NCBI GenBank assembly: GCA_907163375.1
Contig: CAJQUW010004777.1
Coordinates: 434,001 to 498,000 of the forward strand
Source: Prostheceraeus crozeri
Taxonomy: Eukaryota; Platyhelminthes; Polycladida; Euryleptidae
Length of the DNA: 64,000 nucleotides
Direction of reading: 5' to 3'
The translations under genes and the position numbers were made by a program. Below the pieces are notes generated by a model. The model was not told the DNA's origin. It saw only the letters and a list, made by a program, of their open reading frames with translations, and ran no database searches. Positions 34,854 to 45,664 of the stretch are shown piece after piece. Each line of letters begins with the position of its first letter. Position 1 is the stretch's first letter.

Positions 34854-35342
34854 TTACTTTGAGGTAGATGACGCCTTCATTCTAAAATTGTCTAAATTGT
34901 TGAAGAGCGCTTCGATAATGTTAGAATTTTGAAGGAGCCACTCCGGAAAATCTACTATTTCAGTATTGGACTCCATGCAGTAGTCGCGTACTAAATTATT
35001 ATGTGAAACATTAATGAGGGAGATGGTAGAGGAACCGTTGGTGTAGTGATCATTTGCATGCGTGTGTTGAAGTCTGTGCGAAGATCGCTGAAAGTGTCTA
35101 TCAAAAGAAAGAGGGCACAAATCGCAAGGAAAGGAGATGTCGTCGTCAGAATCAACTTCACCTCCGGAGATTGATGCCGCTTTGCGTTGACACACACGTT
35201 GTTTGATGTGTCGAAGGAGACTGTGCTTCCTTGTAAACATATGTCCGCAGTCGGCACATTCCCACTCGTTGCCTTGTCGCGAGAGTCCTGAGCTGGAACT
35301 CACATCACCTGAAAGAGAAATCATTCTATCATCTCTGTTCAA
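34854..35342 (-). CDS. C2H2 zinc-finger frame upstream of the right-arm polymerase
   Basis: A 162-codon frame with two finger-like motifs: CADCGHMFTRKHSLLRHIKQ and CDLCPLSFDRHFQRSSHRLQ, the second ending in HTH. An acidic serine-rich linker separates them. It lies directly ahead of the polymerase frame on the same strand and is preceded by a good 3' splice site (pyrimidine tract then CAG near 35309), so it may be the N-terminal part of the polymerase transcript or a separate DNA-binding protein. Zinc fingers ahead of the polymerase are seen in some animal Polinton-like genes. Part of a fossil element. Confidence 0.55.
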   Translation of the reverse strand: MNRDDRMISLSGDVSSSSGLSRQGNEWECADCGHMFTRKHSLLRHIKQRVCQRKAASISGGEVDSDDDISFPCDLCPLSFDRHFQRSSHRLQHTHANDHYTNGSSTISLINVSHNNLVRDYCMESNTEIVDFPEWLLQNSNIIEALFNNLDNFRMKASSTSK

Positions 35343-35725
35343 GTCTCAGTGTATTGTTACAACCTACCTTCACTCAACAACTCTAAACTTTCCTCGAGAA
35401 GGGAGGGCGTTGGTGATGAAGTTGATGACTGAAATTGAGGAAGATGCTATTAGCCACACGTTTGAGGGAGATGAGTGAAGAAATTTTCAACTTACCATTT
35501 CAACGAAATCAAGTTTAAGGTTGATACTTCAACAAGATAGAGACTTTACTCAAATAATACGTCTCAAATTTGGAATTCACGAGAGAGCAGTTCACTTGTA
35601 CGCCTCAAATATAGAATTCGCTAGAGAACACTTCACTTATACGTCTCAAAGACAGTGTGAAATGACACGAATGTCACTTTGCATATATACTTTCATATTC
35701 ATCATTCATTGGCTGTTCATTCTGG

Positions 35726-36241
35726 TTGGTTGCTTGTTTATACTTAAGAATTAGAAAACATTTCAAAGTCATTATTCACAGTCAACATGACAAGCCCTCC
35801 AAAAACATCGAACACAAATTGGAGTTCTCTTCTCCATGCTCGTTGCCAAAGGCGCTCGTTGCACCAAACGCTCCAACGAAGGGGAAGGTGGAGAAATTAT
35901 ACCGACTCGACAACATTAGAAAGTTGTCATTAGCAGCGGATGACGAAGAGGAGAGTGTATGTGAGAAGGAGTGTCCCGACCTAACAGGCATACGATGGAA
36001 GTATCTGCAGTATGATACTGATGATGTGATGGAGATCACCAGCACCAAATTCCTCCATCAATTATGGGAATGGTACACCCCTAACTCCCAGCCACGAACT
36101 ATGGCGGAGTGGGAGTACATCGACAAAGTGATGGTCGCGGTAGAAGAACGATTGAAGCAAGTGAACTGTTTTTGTGATCTGTGTGAAGGCAGACTCTGGG
36201 ACGATATTGACGATGAAGACCTTTTGAAATACATGCCATAA
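35726..36241 (+). CDS. Unrecognised 171-codon frame, right arm copy
   Basis: Mirror copy of 23234-23749, open throughout and almost identical. It faces outward from the right arm, ends in TAATAAA at 36239 and on, and lies divergent to the polymerase gene of the same arm. No family recognised. Confidence 0.55.
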   Translation: MVACLYLRIRKHFKVIIHSQHDKPSKNIEHKLEFSSPCSLPKALVAPNAPTKGKVEKLYRLDNIRKLSLAADDEEESVCEKECPDLTGIRWKYLQYDTDDVMEITSTKFLHQLWEWYTPNSQPRTMAEWEYIDKVMVAVEERLKQVNCFCDLCEGRLWDDIDDEDLLKYMP

Positions 36242-36599
36242 TAAATGTTTATTTCGTATTATCTTTGCTTTCATACTGACTTACTTGAATGGGGCTTCAG
36301 TGGATGATTCAACCATGTATACTTTTTCATTTGGAAATAGTAGCACACTTAGTTTAACTCGCAAATCTTATAACATTTCATATGGGCGATAATGGTAGAT
36401 GAAATAGTGTTAAATAAAACTAAGATAGCTTACATGATTCTAGGATAGCAATCGACTGCGATCCATGTGTAAAGAGCTTGTTAGACTATGGAAGAGAGAA
36501 GTGTGTTATGTTGCGTGTGGCGCGTGAGTGTCCTCCCATTTCATTCCATTCATCAATTCGTCTCATTGATAGAGACAGGTAGAACTCATGGTTCTCATA

Positions 36600-37186
36600 A
36601 CGTATGCAATGTATAGTTTATAAGGCAACCTTCGACAGCTGGCTAAATGTCGCCCTGGCGCGAATGCATACTACGTTGAGACAGAGGCAATCACTTGCAA
36701 ACATGACGCAGAGAGGTTTAACAAGATTGACCATTGCCGAATGTCCCTTGCGGTATACATAGCTACGGGTTTCACCGCCGCCCTTTACGGGAACGCCCGT
36801 CGAAAGGAGGTATTACACCGAACTTCATTTGCAACGTTCAAGTTGACTGATAGCAGATTCAACTTAATGATAGTATTCGCCAGGCATGAAAACCTGTAGA
36901 GTTGGTAAGAGGTTGACAGACTTTGAGCAGCTTGATAGCAAGCCGTAGAGAGCTTGATTCACCAGCGTTTTGCAATGGAGATGTTTAGAGGCCACCCATG
37001 ACAAGATAGCTAAGACTCAACCGATTGGCGTTATGAGTGCTACGTTGAGAACTGTGTCAAATGCCCAACATGAGACATGAGTTGTCCCAGCGGTTTCGGT
37101 CTAAAATATGACACACTCCCTTGCCACACTTATCACTACGGCATCGTCCGCCGTCTCGAAGGAACACCCTGTCAGTGGAATATTAC
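36600..37186 (-). repeat. Two tandem ~368-bp GC-rich units, right arm mirror copy
   Basis: Reverse-complement counterpart of 22289-22900: unit A corresponds to about 37103-37186 and inward, unit B to about 36730-36816 and inward, with the same block order on the minus strand. Confidence 0.55.
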
Positions 37187-37676
37187 AGCAAAACTCTCCG
37201 TGTCTTGCTCGCTTTCAGTGAAAAGCCGCTTATACCATAAGAAGACTGGCTCAGACATCATTAAAAATGCTTTCATTGACGTCAGCAGGGTCGAAAACCC
37301 CAGAAAACCTCCAAAACTAGCGAATTTAAAATTTTCAACTTTTTAGCACTACTTATGAAATTTTATAAGTAGTCTATCACTTAGGACAGGTCAATAGCGA
37401 CCGAACCTTTTTTGAATCAAGTCAAACGGACTTGTAGAAGCAAAGTTACAAGCCTTTAAAGTTTTGGAGTCTTTTATGGCCTGGAGACGAAGGCCATCTC
37501 CTGGCTAACCTCTAAGTCTGACGCCTTAGCTGATATCAGCAATGAAATTTTCTAAGTCGGTTTCTTACAGAAACCCGGATTTTGGAATGTCCGAAGCTAT
37601 CATCGGAGCTCAGAGAGACGACCTACCTCTAACAATCGCTCTCGTCTTAATGACAAGTCTCTCTCTCGGTTCCCAG

Positions 37677-37684
37677 CTTATATA
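37677..37684 (-). promoter_or_regulatory. TATA box, right arm mirror copy
   Basis: CTTATATA here is the reverse complement of the left-arm TATATAAG at 21791-21798 in the same context, directing transcription inward on the minus strand. Confidence 0.45.
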
Positions 37685-37734
37685 GTGTGTGGCGATCAGC
37701 TGATGACGTAATATCCATCATCCAAACACTTAAA

Positions 37735-38763
37735 ACGCTTCTATCGCCGATTCTAGAGGTCCGATTGAGCTGGAAATACACCTTTTCGATGTAGAATTTG
37801 ACGCTGAATCCGAATCTGGCCTCCGTTTTCCCATCCGATGCTTCGTTTTGGCTCTACAGCCCACAGCCATCGCGAAAATTCTAACTCGTTTTTTCGAAAA
37901 AATTTTCTGAAGGAAAATTTTTTCTATCCGATTGACTTGAAACTCACCATGTTGATAGAGAATTTCATGCTGATTCCAAATCTGAAATCTATTTTCCCAT
38001 CCGATGCTTCGTTTTGACGCTAGAGCCCAAAACGTCCAAAATTCTAACTCTGTCGTTTTTCGCCAATGTCCCAAAATCTTAAATGGCGTCTCACATCTAA
38101 GCGAAAACAGATATGAACAAGCCGTTTCTTTCAGTGAATTTGTCTCACTCTTAGCTTTCAAACGAGCTATGGCACGACAAAATCCGTCTACTGGAAGCCA
38201 AGATAGAAGCTAGCTCTCCCGAGAGGGGGGACGTCAGCGAAACTTTTTCTCTCCGATTGCGTTCAAATTCACCATACCGATGCAGAATTTCACGCTGAAT
38301 CCGAATCTGGCCTCCGTTTTCCCATCCCATGGTTCGTTTTGGCGCTACAGCCCAAAACGTCCAACATTTTAACTCTGTCAAAATTTTGAAGAAACATTTT
38401 TTCTCGCCGATTGACTTCAAATTCACCATACCGATGCAGAATTTTACGCTGATCACGAATCTAAAGTCCGTTTCACCATTCCACCACGACAACCTAGACG
38501 GTCGCCCACGTCAACCTAGGCGGTCGCCCACGTCAACCTAGGCGGTCGGCCACGTCAACCCACACGAGACCAACACACCCGAGTCTCACACTCTGTCGTT
38601 TTCGAGGGGGGGACGTCAGCGAACATTTTGTGAACGTGCACCAACCTGGCCGGCACACCACGACAGACCACAACCTCTGTCGTTCCAGAGAGGGGGACGT
38701 CAGCGAAAATTCTTCGATGGCGGCCATCTTGCGCGGTCCAGAAGTGGAGTTTTACTTACTACT
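37735..38763 (-). repeat. Right terminal repeat of the Polinton-like element
   Basis: Inverted counterpart of 18774-21745, shorter because it has about one higher-order unit of the tandem array (markers near 37822, 37989 and 38315). The outermost 300 bp, including GCCCACGTCAACCTAGGCGG units, match the left terminus closely. Confidence 0.85.
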
Positions 38764-38769
38764 TTGTTC
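38764..38769 (+). repeat. Target-site duplication TTGTTC, right
   Basis: Second copy of the 6-bp duplication made on insertion of the Polinton-like element into the Tc1 transposon; see 18768-18773. Confidence 0.9.
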
Positions 38770-39271
38770 ATTTGTGCTTTGTATTGTTTTCAACCGATAA
38801 GAGATAGATTTCTAGCTGAAAGCAATCAGGAGTGCTGCCAACACCACCAAGTCAGGAAGGTATGGAACATGAAGTCCAGTTAATCACATGTAGCAGTTAC
38901 ATTATTGTTGATGAATAATAGTGCTATGCTGGCTCTGATTGACCGATTTTCTTTATTTTTGTTTTGCTTGATAGCTTTTGGCTTGTAGAACAACATATTA
39001 CATAACAAAGGAAACAAATGTAATTTTATAAGAGTGAGGTATGATTTTGTGTAACATTGCTAAATGAAGATCAAATTATCTACTACTTTTTTTATCTATA
39101 ACAGGAAAACGACTCAATATTCATGCTTGAAATTTCCAACAATGATATTAGTAAGCACAACTGACATATCTTCCAAATTTCAGAGAAATTCGTTCAAGTT
39201 TGGCGGAGTTAGACAAAGTTGAAGTTAAGGCGATGTTTAAGGGTGATCCATTTTTTATGAAACAATCTGTA

Positions 39272-41565
39272 TTTCCGTTAGTGTATCTGATTCCGACCTA
39301 TCAGTGTCCTCCCTTGCCTATCAAAACTCTTAGAACAGCCTATCAAAACTCTTAGATTTTAGCCATGAAGTGGATCTTTCTACTTATCGAACACCAAATT
39401 GACTCTAATCAATTCGCCTATGAACCATGTCCCAAAGACCCAGTGCCACCGTGAGATTGGCAAATGTTTGCAGTTTTGAAGAAATTGACACGGGAATTGA
39501 CTGATCATGAAAGTAGCATGTTGCAATGAATATTGAAGTTATCGGTACAAGTTAATCGAAATGAGCTAAAATGATGCTTGTTCGAGCATTTCCCTTACGG
39601 TTGAACAATCCCTTCCACAAATACTAGGTGGATCATAAAGTTGGGTTTGGAGGACAGATCCGAGGTATGAAGTACATGTATGTCTTAAAGAGCACTAGGC
39701 TACAAATTTTATGATTAATTGAATTACGACTAAGTGTGTGAAGGCATTATCTAAAACTTCATTTCCGCTATCATTACTTATAGAGAACCATGCCCTGTAG
39801 CAGTCAATGCCTTTGTGAAGAGGTAATGCTCTTTTTGCTTTGATTTCACACGTTCAAGGTTCTCAAAACGCAGCAGCTGCAATATTTTCCTTATACCCAT
39901 AAAAGGCGTTTGTTAGCATTGCGGTGTTTGAAACGAGAATGAAGCATATTATCATGGTGATACCTACTTTCGCTCGTTGTTCCCAAAAGGATGTGAATAG
40001 GTAACGCGAATTTTCTAGAAATGTGAATCCTCTCTGTTACACAATTTTCATGATTTGATCCATAATAGATTGACTTACTCTGGTCAACTCTTCAGCTTGT
40101 TGCTATGACTGCTAGACGAGTGCATTCATCTGCTCCATGGGATTTGCTCCATAGAGTGAGTATGTTATGTAGAGTTGCAACTCAGTAATAATTAGTTCCC
40201 CAAGTGATTGCAGTTTCGATTTTGTTAATTGAACTAGAATTGAGACCCAGTATAACATGTGAAATAAGCAGATAAGCAGTCTTTTGAAGTTTTGAAGAAA
40301 TTACCATGGAATTGACTGATACTGGTGGCAATACAGAAGGAATAATAGCTTTTTGCAAATCCTCCGTGTCATGACAACCTTGGAGAGGCAATGTTTGTTA
40401 GATTAGCAATTCGATGGATTATTATTATTTTAATGCTGAGCTTTATTAATAAAGGCATTTTCTTAAGTGTGATCATATCGCAAACTGACTGCCACTGAAA
40501 GAGCAAAGTAACATAATCCATGACAATGATTTCAATTAACTTTAAAGGAAGGAAATGGGTCCGCATTACTATTCAGATTCAAGAAATGAAACATAAATTA
40601 AGTAAAACATCAAATCATGGCTGGCTATGAAAATTGAATTAGAAATTTGAAATTTCAGCCAAAAAGCACAATAAGATCTCAGTTTTCCATGAAGACTCGC
40701 GTTATAGTGCGGCTGATGAAATTCCCTTGATAATCAGCTTAATTTCCGCTTAATTAAGATACCTGTTAGTAGATGTTCATTCCTTTTGATATTTAATAAG
40801 TTTCATGCTACTTATATAGATGTTCCAAATCGCTACTATATAAACACATGAATAATTTGCAAGAATTTCGCTTAGTTTATTAGCTTAGCAAAATAATTTA
40901 GTTTCTTAAAAGGTCATTTGATATTTTTTAGACCTCAGGAACGCATTCTTCGCAAAAAAGAATATTCTGATGTAACACTTTCCATTGGATGATGATGACA
41001 TTACTTTAAGACGACAGTCTACCTACTATTTATATACTTACTCTATGCCAGGTCTTGGCATATCTTGGTCTTATGGTTATCTTCGTTGATTTTTATACTG
41101 TCAATAATCGCAAAATCTGGTCTATCTTGCTGTGTAATTAATCCAGCTGAAAGTCATCCCATTATAGTGCTATTTAACATATATGTCATCTCCGTGATCT
41201 AATTTTTATAGTTCTTCGCATCTGCAACACTTGCACGTTTCCCTAAAAGCATCTTCTTCGCTTCATCGGCTCTCCTGTGCACCGGTCTCCACCCACTTTT
41301 AGTGATCAACATGTGTTCCCGAGTCATGTATGACAAACAAAGTATTGCTATCTCTTTTTCATACAGTGTCGACATGTGTGATACTATACCAGCCATAGAC
41401 ATTTCAGCATATATACCTACGCCATTTCAGAATCACCGCAAAACCATCGTCACTGTTAGCGCACGCGCGCTCTATCTTGATCCCTGTTCGATGTTAGTTC
41501 AAAGGTCAATATCAATTGCATTGGCTTTTGCCCTATCCCAATCCTATCGTTCATTTTACCAAACC
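39272..41565. other. No gene recognised
   Basis: Starts at the right flank of the Tc1 element. Open frames (for example 40182-40391 and 41199-41402) show no similarity. A weak direct repeat is visible between about 39440-39530 and 40240-40340 (GTTTTGAAGAAATT, GGAATTGACTGAT). Confidence 0.4.
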
Positions 41566-41569
41566 AACA

Positions 41570-42290
41570 AATGTCTAGTAGACTGAGGTACACACGAGAA
41601 GACTTGTCACAATTACGAAGTTTCAATGAAGCAATCTCTAGAAATATTCGTCGCAAACTATGGTAGCATAAACTCCTACTTAAACCTCCTCAAATCAGCA
41701 CCAACCCACCTAAGCTTAATGTGTCAAAGTACAGAGCCTCTGATTGCGTTAATTCGTCATCACAGCTTGAATTAAGAAAAACACTTACGCATTTCACAGC
41801 TTGCAAAAGATCTGCAACAAGTTTTATTTTGCCTCTTATTGAATACTGTGTTTGTGGTTGTGGTTTTTGCACGTCTGCTAATCTTGATAGAATTGACAAA
41901 CTGCTGCACAAAACCATGCGAACAATTCAGCAAGTTAGACTGACTGATCATGTCCCAAGTATAAAGATGTTTGAAACGATAGGTTGGTTGCCTATTCGCG
42001 CGCTGGTCAAGTACAAAACCTCAATCATGGTATACAAATACATTAAAACCACAATGATCCCATCTTTTATGTCTGATTTATTGAAGTTCCGCAAACAAAC
42101 TAGATCGAGTAAGACTCGATCTTACTCAAGTCAAAAATTATTGATTCCTCATCGATGAATCAAGTTATGTGAAAATACTCTTGGTTTTGTGGGACCTTGC
42201 ATATTTAATTCACTACAAAAACAACACAAAGTGCTGAATCACTTGACATTTTCAAAACAGAATGTTTCTGTTTCTTTCTTTTAAATAATA
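41570..42290 (+). mobile_element. LINE fragment: N-terminal peptide joined to RT C-terminal region
   Basis: Near 41580 the frame RLRYTREDLSQLRSFNEAIS resembles the first residues of a LINE ORF. From about 41760 the frame 41721-42158 reads as the post-RT region: LPLIEYCVCGCGFC, LDRIDKLLHKTMRTI, FETIGWLPIRALVKYKTSIM, then PSFMSDLLKF. A last frame gives FVGPCIFNSLQKQHKV up to about 42290. The endonuclease and RT palm that should lie between are missing, so this is an internally deleted copy. The clade is uncertain. Confidence 0.6.
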
Positions 42291-42373
42291 CTCTTACATA
42301 GCTCATGTAGTTTATTCTGTTCATTTTTGCTCATTCTATTGTTGTCTATGCGCTCGTCATTTGCTCGACCCCA

Positions 42374-42940
42374 TTGAAAAAAGAACCTCGTCCTAATGGG
42401 TTCTCGAGGGTAAATAAAGATCATGGATGTCCTGGTAAAAGGACAGCATCAGCCTTGACATTGAGAAATAGTAGACTTCTGTTCTTCCTTGACAAACAGT
42501 CAGGTGGCGTTCGTTTAATGACCGTCGATATGCTCAAAGCCTTTGATACCTTGCCTCACTCAACCACTATCATTGCTATGAAGCATTGCGAAGTAGTGAT
42601 GTGGCATCTTCCAGGCCACATCACTTCATGGACAAGAAAGTCTCATTATTGACAGATACCAAAGTGCTCGTGCCTCAGCAGGATTAATGCCTTGGGCTCA
42701 TGTGCTATCCGGTGTACCACAAGGAAATGTAATCGGACACATCTTATTTTGCATGAACTCGTTGAAATGTGTATCTGAAAACTCTATCTGATGTTCAAAT
42801 ACGCTGATGACATCAGTGTACTTCACTTTGTGGGCACTTTGTGTTTTTAGAGCTTACCAGTTCCAAGTCGAATGGGACTGTGTACGTGAATGGACTGCAT
42901 CTGTCGAACTAAAAATCAACTTTTCAAAGTGCGCATGAGA
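42374..42940 (+). mobile_element. LINE reverse transcriptase fragment
   Basis: Frame 42374-42652 contains RLMTVDMLKAFDTLPHSTTI, RT motif A. It is followed in other frames by VLSGVPQGNVIGHILF near 42705 and by QVEWDCVREWTASVELKINF near 42860, the region after the catalytic aspartates. At least two frame changes. It directly precedes a mariner element. Probably a different family from 41570-42290, as the order of parts shows a fresh RT start after an RT end. Confidence 0.65.
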
Positions 42941-43060
42941 TGAATATATCAACAGCAAATGACCCACCACAGCTTGTGTTCCATGTACATGCTCTTATTC
43001 GCCGATTACTGCTGCATGCCTATCCGCCATTTTTAGATGCTCCATATGTATATATGTATA

Positions 43061-44477
43061 TGCAGGTTGGGCCAGAAGCGACTACGTTTCAAATATTACT
43101 TTTTTATAATATCACAATCACTCAGATATCATTCAAAAGTTCAAGTATCATATGGATCTACCTGCAGGACGTTAATGTCAATCCACAAAGAGAGTCTTCG
43201 GAAAAGTTCTTTATCAGCATCAATTTCTTCGAAAGCTTGTCTGACAGTCACTTTGAAATCATTTCTTGTTTGCGGCCTCTCATGGTGAACTTTTCTTTTC
43301 ATCATAACCCAAAGGGTATTGTCACAAGAAGTCAGGTCAGGGCTTCTTGCTGGCCATGGGACTAGACCGAATTTACCCAACCATCTCTCATCGAAGTGCG
43401 TATTCAGAAATTCTCGAGTTGTTCGGGAAATGAGACAAGGGGCGCCATCTTGCTGGAAGTGGGCGATTTCACGGATGCCTCGTCTTACAAGATCTGGCAT
43501 GAACTCACCCTCAAGCATTTGGAGATATTGATTAGAGTTCATACAACCTTCAGTAAAATATGGACCAATTAAATACTCCTTAGACATCACTGCCCATACC
43601 ATAGCGTTGGGGGATGTTGATGCACATGTTCCTAAAAGTGAGGATTTTCATTAGACCACATGACCACATTCTTGTCTTTTGATGCAGCATAAACTGCACA
43701 TTCATCCGAGAAGAACAATTTCTTTCTCATCCGTTGAGGTTGATACTTATTAAGAATAGATGTACAGCATTCAACACGATTCTGATGATCTTCTTCAGTT
43801 AGATATTGAACAAATGTGGGCTTCCAAGCTTTCAGAAGAAGGTCTTTCTTTAAAATTCGACGGGTTTTTGTTCCCGGTATATTGAGCTCATCCCTAAGTC
43901 TTGTTGCTGATGTCACTGGTTTGGCTTCTATCGTAGCTTGAACGTCGTCGATGCTATCTCCTCTTTCATTTGGGCGACCACTTCTTCGTCTATCCATAAT
44001 CATTCCTGTTTCGAATAGTGTCTCTTCCCAATTCTTGATTACACGACCTTCAGGTGGTTCAAGATAAAACCGATTTCGAAGTTTATCTCGTAGCTTCATC
44101 ATGGAATGCCTTGTCCTGTCCGTATCATGCCACCAAGCTGCCGCAAGCACACGATATTCAATTGTGTATTCACTTGTGTCACAACTTTCAGCCATAGTTT
44201 CACGCAGGAATATCGAATAATGAAGCGAGCTGTTATTGTGCACACTTAAAAGTGAATTTCATCAATCAAAAGCATAGATATACTCGCATATGACTACATT
44301 CAAAGTGAATTTCATTAATCAAAGACATAGATATATGACTACATTTAAGTAGAAAGTTACGTTTTAGGCGATAGCAGTTACTGATTCGATTTCTGTCAAT
44401 TTCAATTACATTTGAAGTGAGCAGGAGCATCAGAAGATATAATATATTTGAAACGTAGTCACTTCTGGCCCACCCCG
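43061..44477 (-). mobile_element. Mariner-type transposon, DD41D group, copy 1
   Basis: Terminal inverted repeats: left GGTTGGGCCAGAAGCGACTA, right (inverted) GGGTGGGCCAGAAGTGACTA, both continuing CGTTTCAAATAT and flanked by TA. Size about 1.4 kb, normal for the group. The transposase occupies the minus strand in two frames (see next entry). Both ends lie in TA-rich sequence, the preferred target. Confidence 0.85.
43141..44243 (-). pseudogene. Mariner transposase (DD41D), one frameshift
   Basis: The N-terminal frame (44243-43632) holds the helix-turn-helix region (YTIEYRVLAAAWWHDTDRTR, VTSATRLRDELNIP) and the first catalytic aspartate in KLFFSDECAVY. A shift near 43620-43640 moves to the C-terminal frame (43602-43141) with AHFQQDGAP, the second aspartate, and PARSPDLTSCDNTLW, the third, 41 residues later by my count. 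This spacing defines the DD41D group (rosa/Visitor type). About 350 residues in total, normal length. Apart from the single shift the protein is well kept. Confidence 0.8.
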
Positions 44478-44486
44478 TATATATAC

Positions 44487-44488
44487 TG

Positions 44489-44530
<42 letters not shown>
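44487..44530. repeat. TA microsatellite between two mariners
   Basis: About 20 TA units. The right TA of mariner copy 1 and the left TA of copy 2 both lie in or against this run. Confidence 0.9.
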
Positions 44531-44532
<2 letters not shown>

Positions 44533-45664
44533 GTGTCTCAAAAGTCACCAGAAATGGAAATCCACAACAAATTACGAAAAATATACTGAAAATTGGCCTA
44601 TTTTATCCAAAAGCTTTTATTTTATTTGTTTTTGCACAAACACTATTCTTCAAAAAGTTCACCTTGATGCTGAAGACAAATTTCACAACGTTTTATAAAA
44701 TCACGAAAAACTCTTTTGAACATATCAAGTGGAATGGCGTCAAGCTCATTTTCAATCTTATTTCTCAAAGAACCAATCGTTGCAAATATCTCACCAGGTG
44801 TATAAACTTTTGACCGCAAGTAACTAACGTCAGATCGGGAGAGCGAGCTGGCCACTCTATCGGTCCCCGCCTTCCAATCCAACGACCAGACAGTTCTGAA
44901 TTCAAAGTCTCTCTCACTTGTAAGGCATAATGGACACTGGCACCGTCTTGTTGGAACAACGACTGCGGATGCCTTCTAAAATATGGCACAATTTTCTGCT
45001 TTAGAATGTCATTGTACCTGGCCCCTGTCATCGTACGTTGATCAATGTCACAGGCCACGACTCCGTAGAAGCTGATGGAAGCCCAGACGCAAAGTGTTTC
45101 CGTTCTTCCAGGATTCAAGATCCTCACCTTTGGATTATCTTCACACCAGTAATGCACATTGTGTTTATTCACCGAGCCATTAAGGCTGCAGGTAGCCTCG
45201 TCAGAAAACGTCAGCTTTCGCAAAAACGCCGGATCGTTCTCCATCTTCACGATCATCTTCTCACAGAACTCCAATCTTCGATCACTGTCTCCATCGCACA
45301 AAAAGTGGGAGTAATAAGGTTTATAAGGGTGAAACTTCTCTTCCTTTAAAATTCGTTGAACGGAAGGTCGAAAAATTCCCAAGTCAGAGGACAAGCGCCG
45401 AATAGACGTAGTTGGATCGTCTCTAACTGCAGTCACCACATTCTCCTTGTTCTCATCATTGGTTGCTGACCGAGGTCTGCAGCTACGAGGTCGGTCACTT
45501 GAAAGATTGCCAGTTTCGAGTAATTTTTTTTCCAGTCATGCAGTGTTGACTTTGGAGGTGCTTGCCTTTGAAATAAAGCCTCAAATTTATTCATGCTGTC
45601 GTGGAGTGTCATTCCTGATATTATCCACGCGGTGACAAACTTTTTCTGTGATTGAATAATCCAT
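44531..45664 (-). mobile_element. Mariner-type transposon, DD41D group, copy 2, right end missing
   Basis: The left end begins after TA with CCGTGTCTCAAAAGTCACCA. I cannot find its inverse on the right; the Penelope-like element begins at about 45861, so the right terminus may have been lost. The transposase on the minus strand starts MDYSITEKVCHRVDNIRNDT at 45664 but meets a stop within 25 codons. Frame 45439-44765 gives the second DNA-binding domain (TTSIRRLSSDLGIFRPSVQR), LTFSDEATCSLNG (first D), FQQDGASVHY (second D) and WPARSPDLT. It then shifts before the third D position, and 44882-44643 gives the C-terminus. At least two breaks. Confidence 0.8.

Larger units (their letters stand above)
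18774..38763. mobile_element. Palindromic Polinton-like element with two inverted polymerase genes
   Basis: The ends are exact inverted copies beginning AGTAGTAAGTAAAACTCCAC, and the element is flanked by the 6-bp repeat TTGTTC. A 6-bp duplication and AG termini are Polinton/Maverick hallmarks. The whole element is a long inverted repeat about 10.7 kb (left) plus 9.3 kb (right) meeting near 29448. In each arm, from the end inward: terminal satellite-like repeats, a TATA box with tandem non-coding units, an outward-facing 171-codon frame, the protein-primed DNA polymerase B gene facing inward, a 78-codon frame, and an AATAAA-rich array. I see no integrase, capsid, protease or ATPase frame. The left polymerase looks whole; the right arm copy is broken about once. 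The arms are nearly identical in the genes, so the palindrome is young. Confidence 0.85.
17623..39269 (-). mobile_element. Tc1-type transposon, split by a 20-kb insertion
   Basis: The left end starts after TA (17621-17622) with CAGTCCGTTTCATAAAAAGT; the right end, read inward from TA at 39270-39271, is CAGATTGTTTCATAAAAAAT. These are imperfect terminal inverted repeats with the TA duplication that the Tc1/mariner superfamily makes. Subtracting the inserted element (18774-38763) and one copy of its 6-bp duplication leaves about 1.65 kb, the normal Tc1 size. The transposase lies on the minus strand, nearly all in the left part; the right part (38764-39269) is its 5' leader and inverted repeat. 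The insertion falls just after the likely start codon (complement of 38769-38771). Confidence 0.9.

Noticed and set aside
18774-38763. Palindrome as a pure assembly artefact
   Set aside because: The two ends have matching 6-bp duplications inside different halves of one Tc1, and the arms differ in terminal array length and at scattered bases, so the right arm is not a copied left arm. The exact centre still deserves long-read proof.
44266-44541. Frame starting with an Ile-Tyr run
   Set aside because: It is the translation of the TA microsatellite and mariner end.
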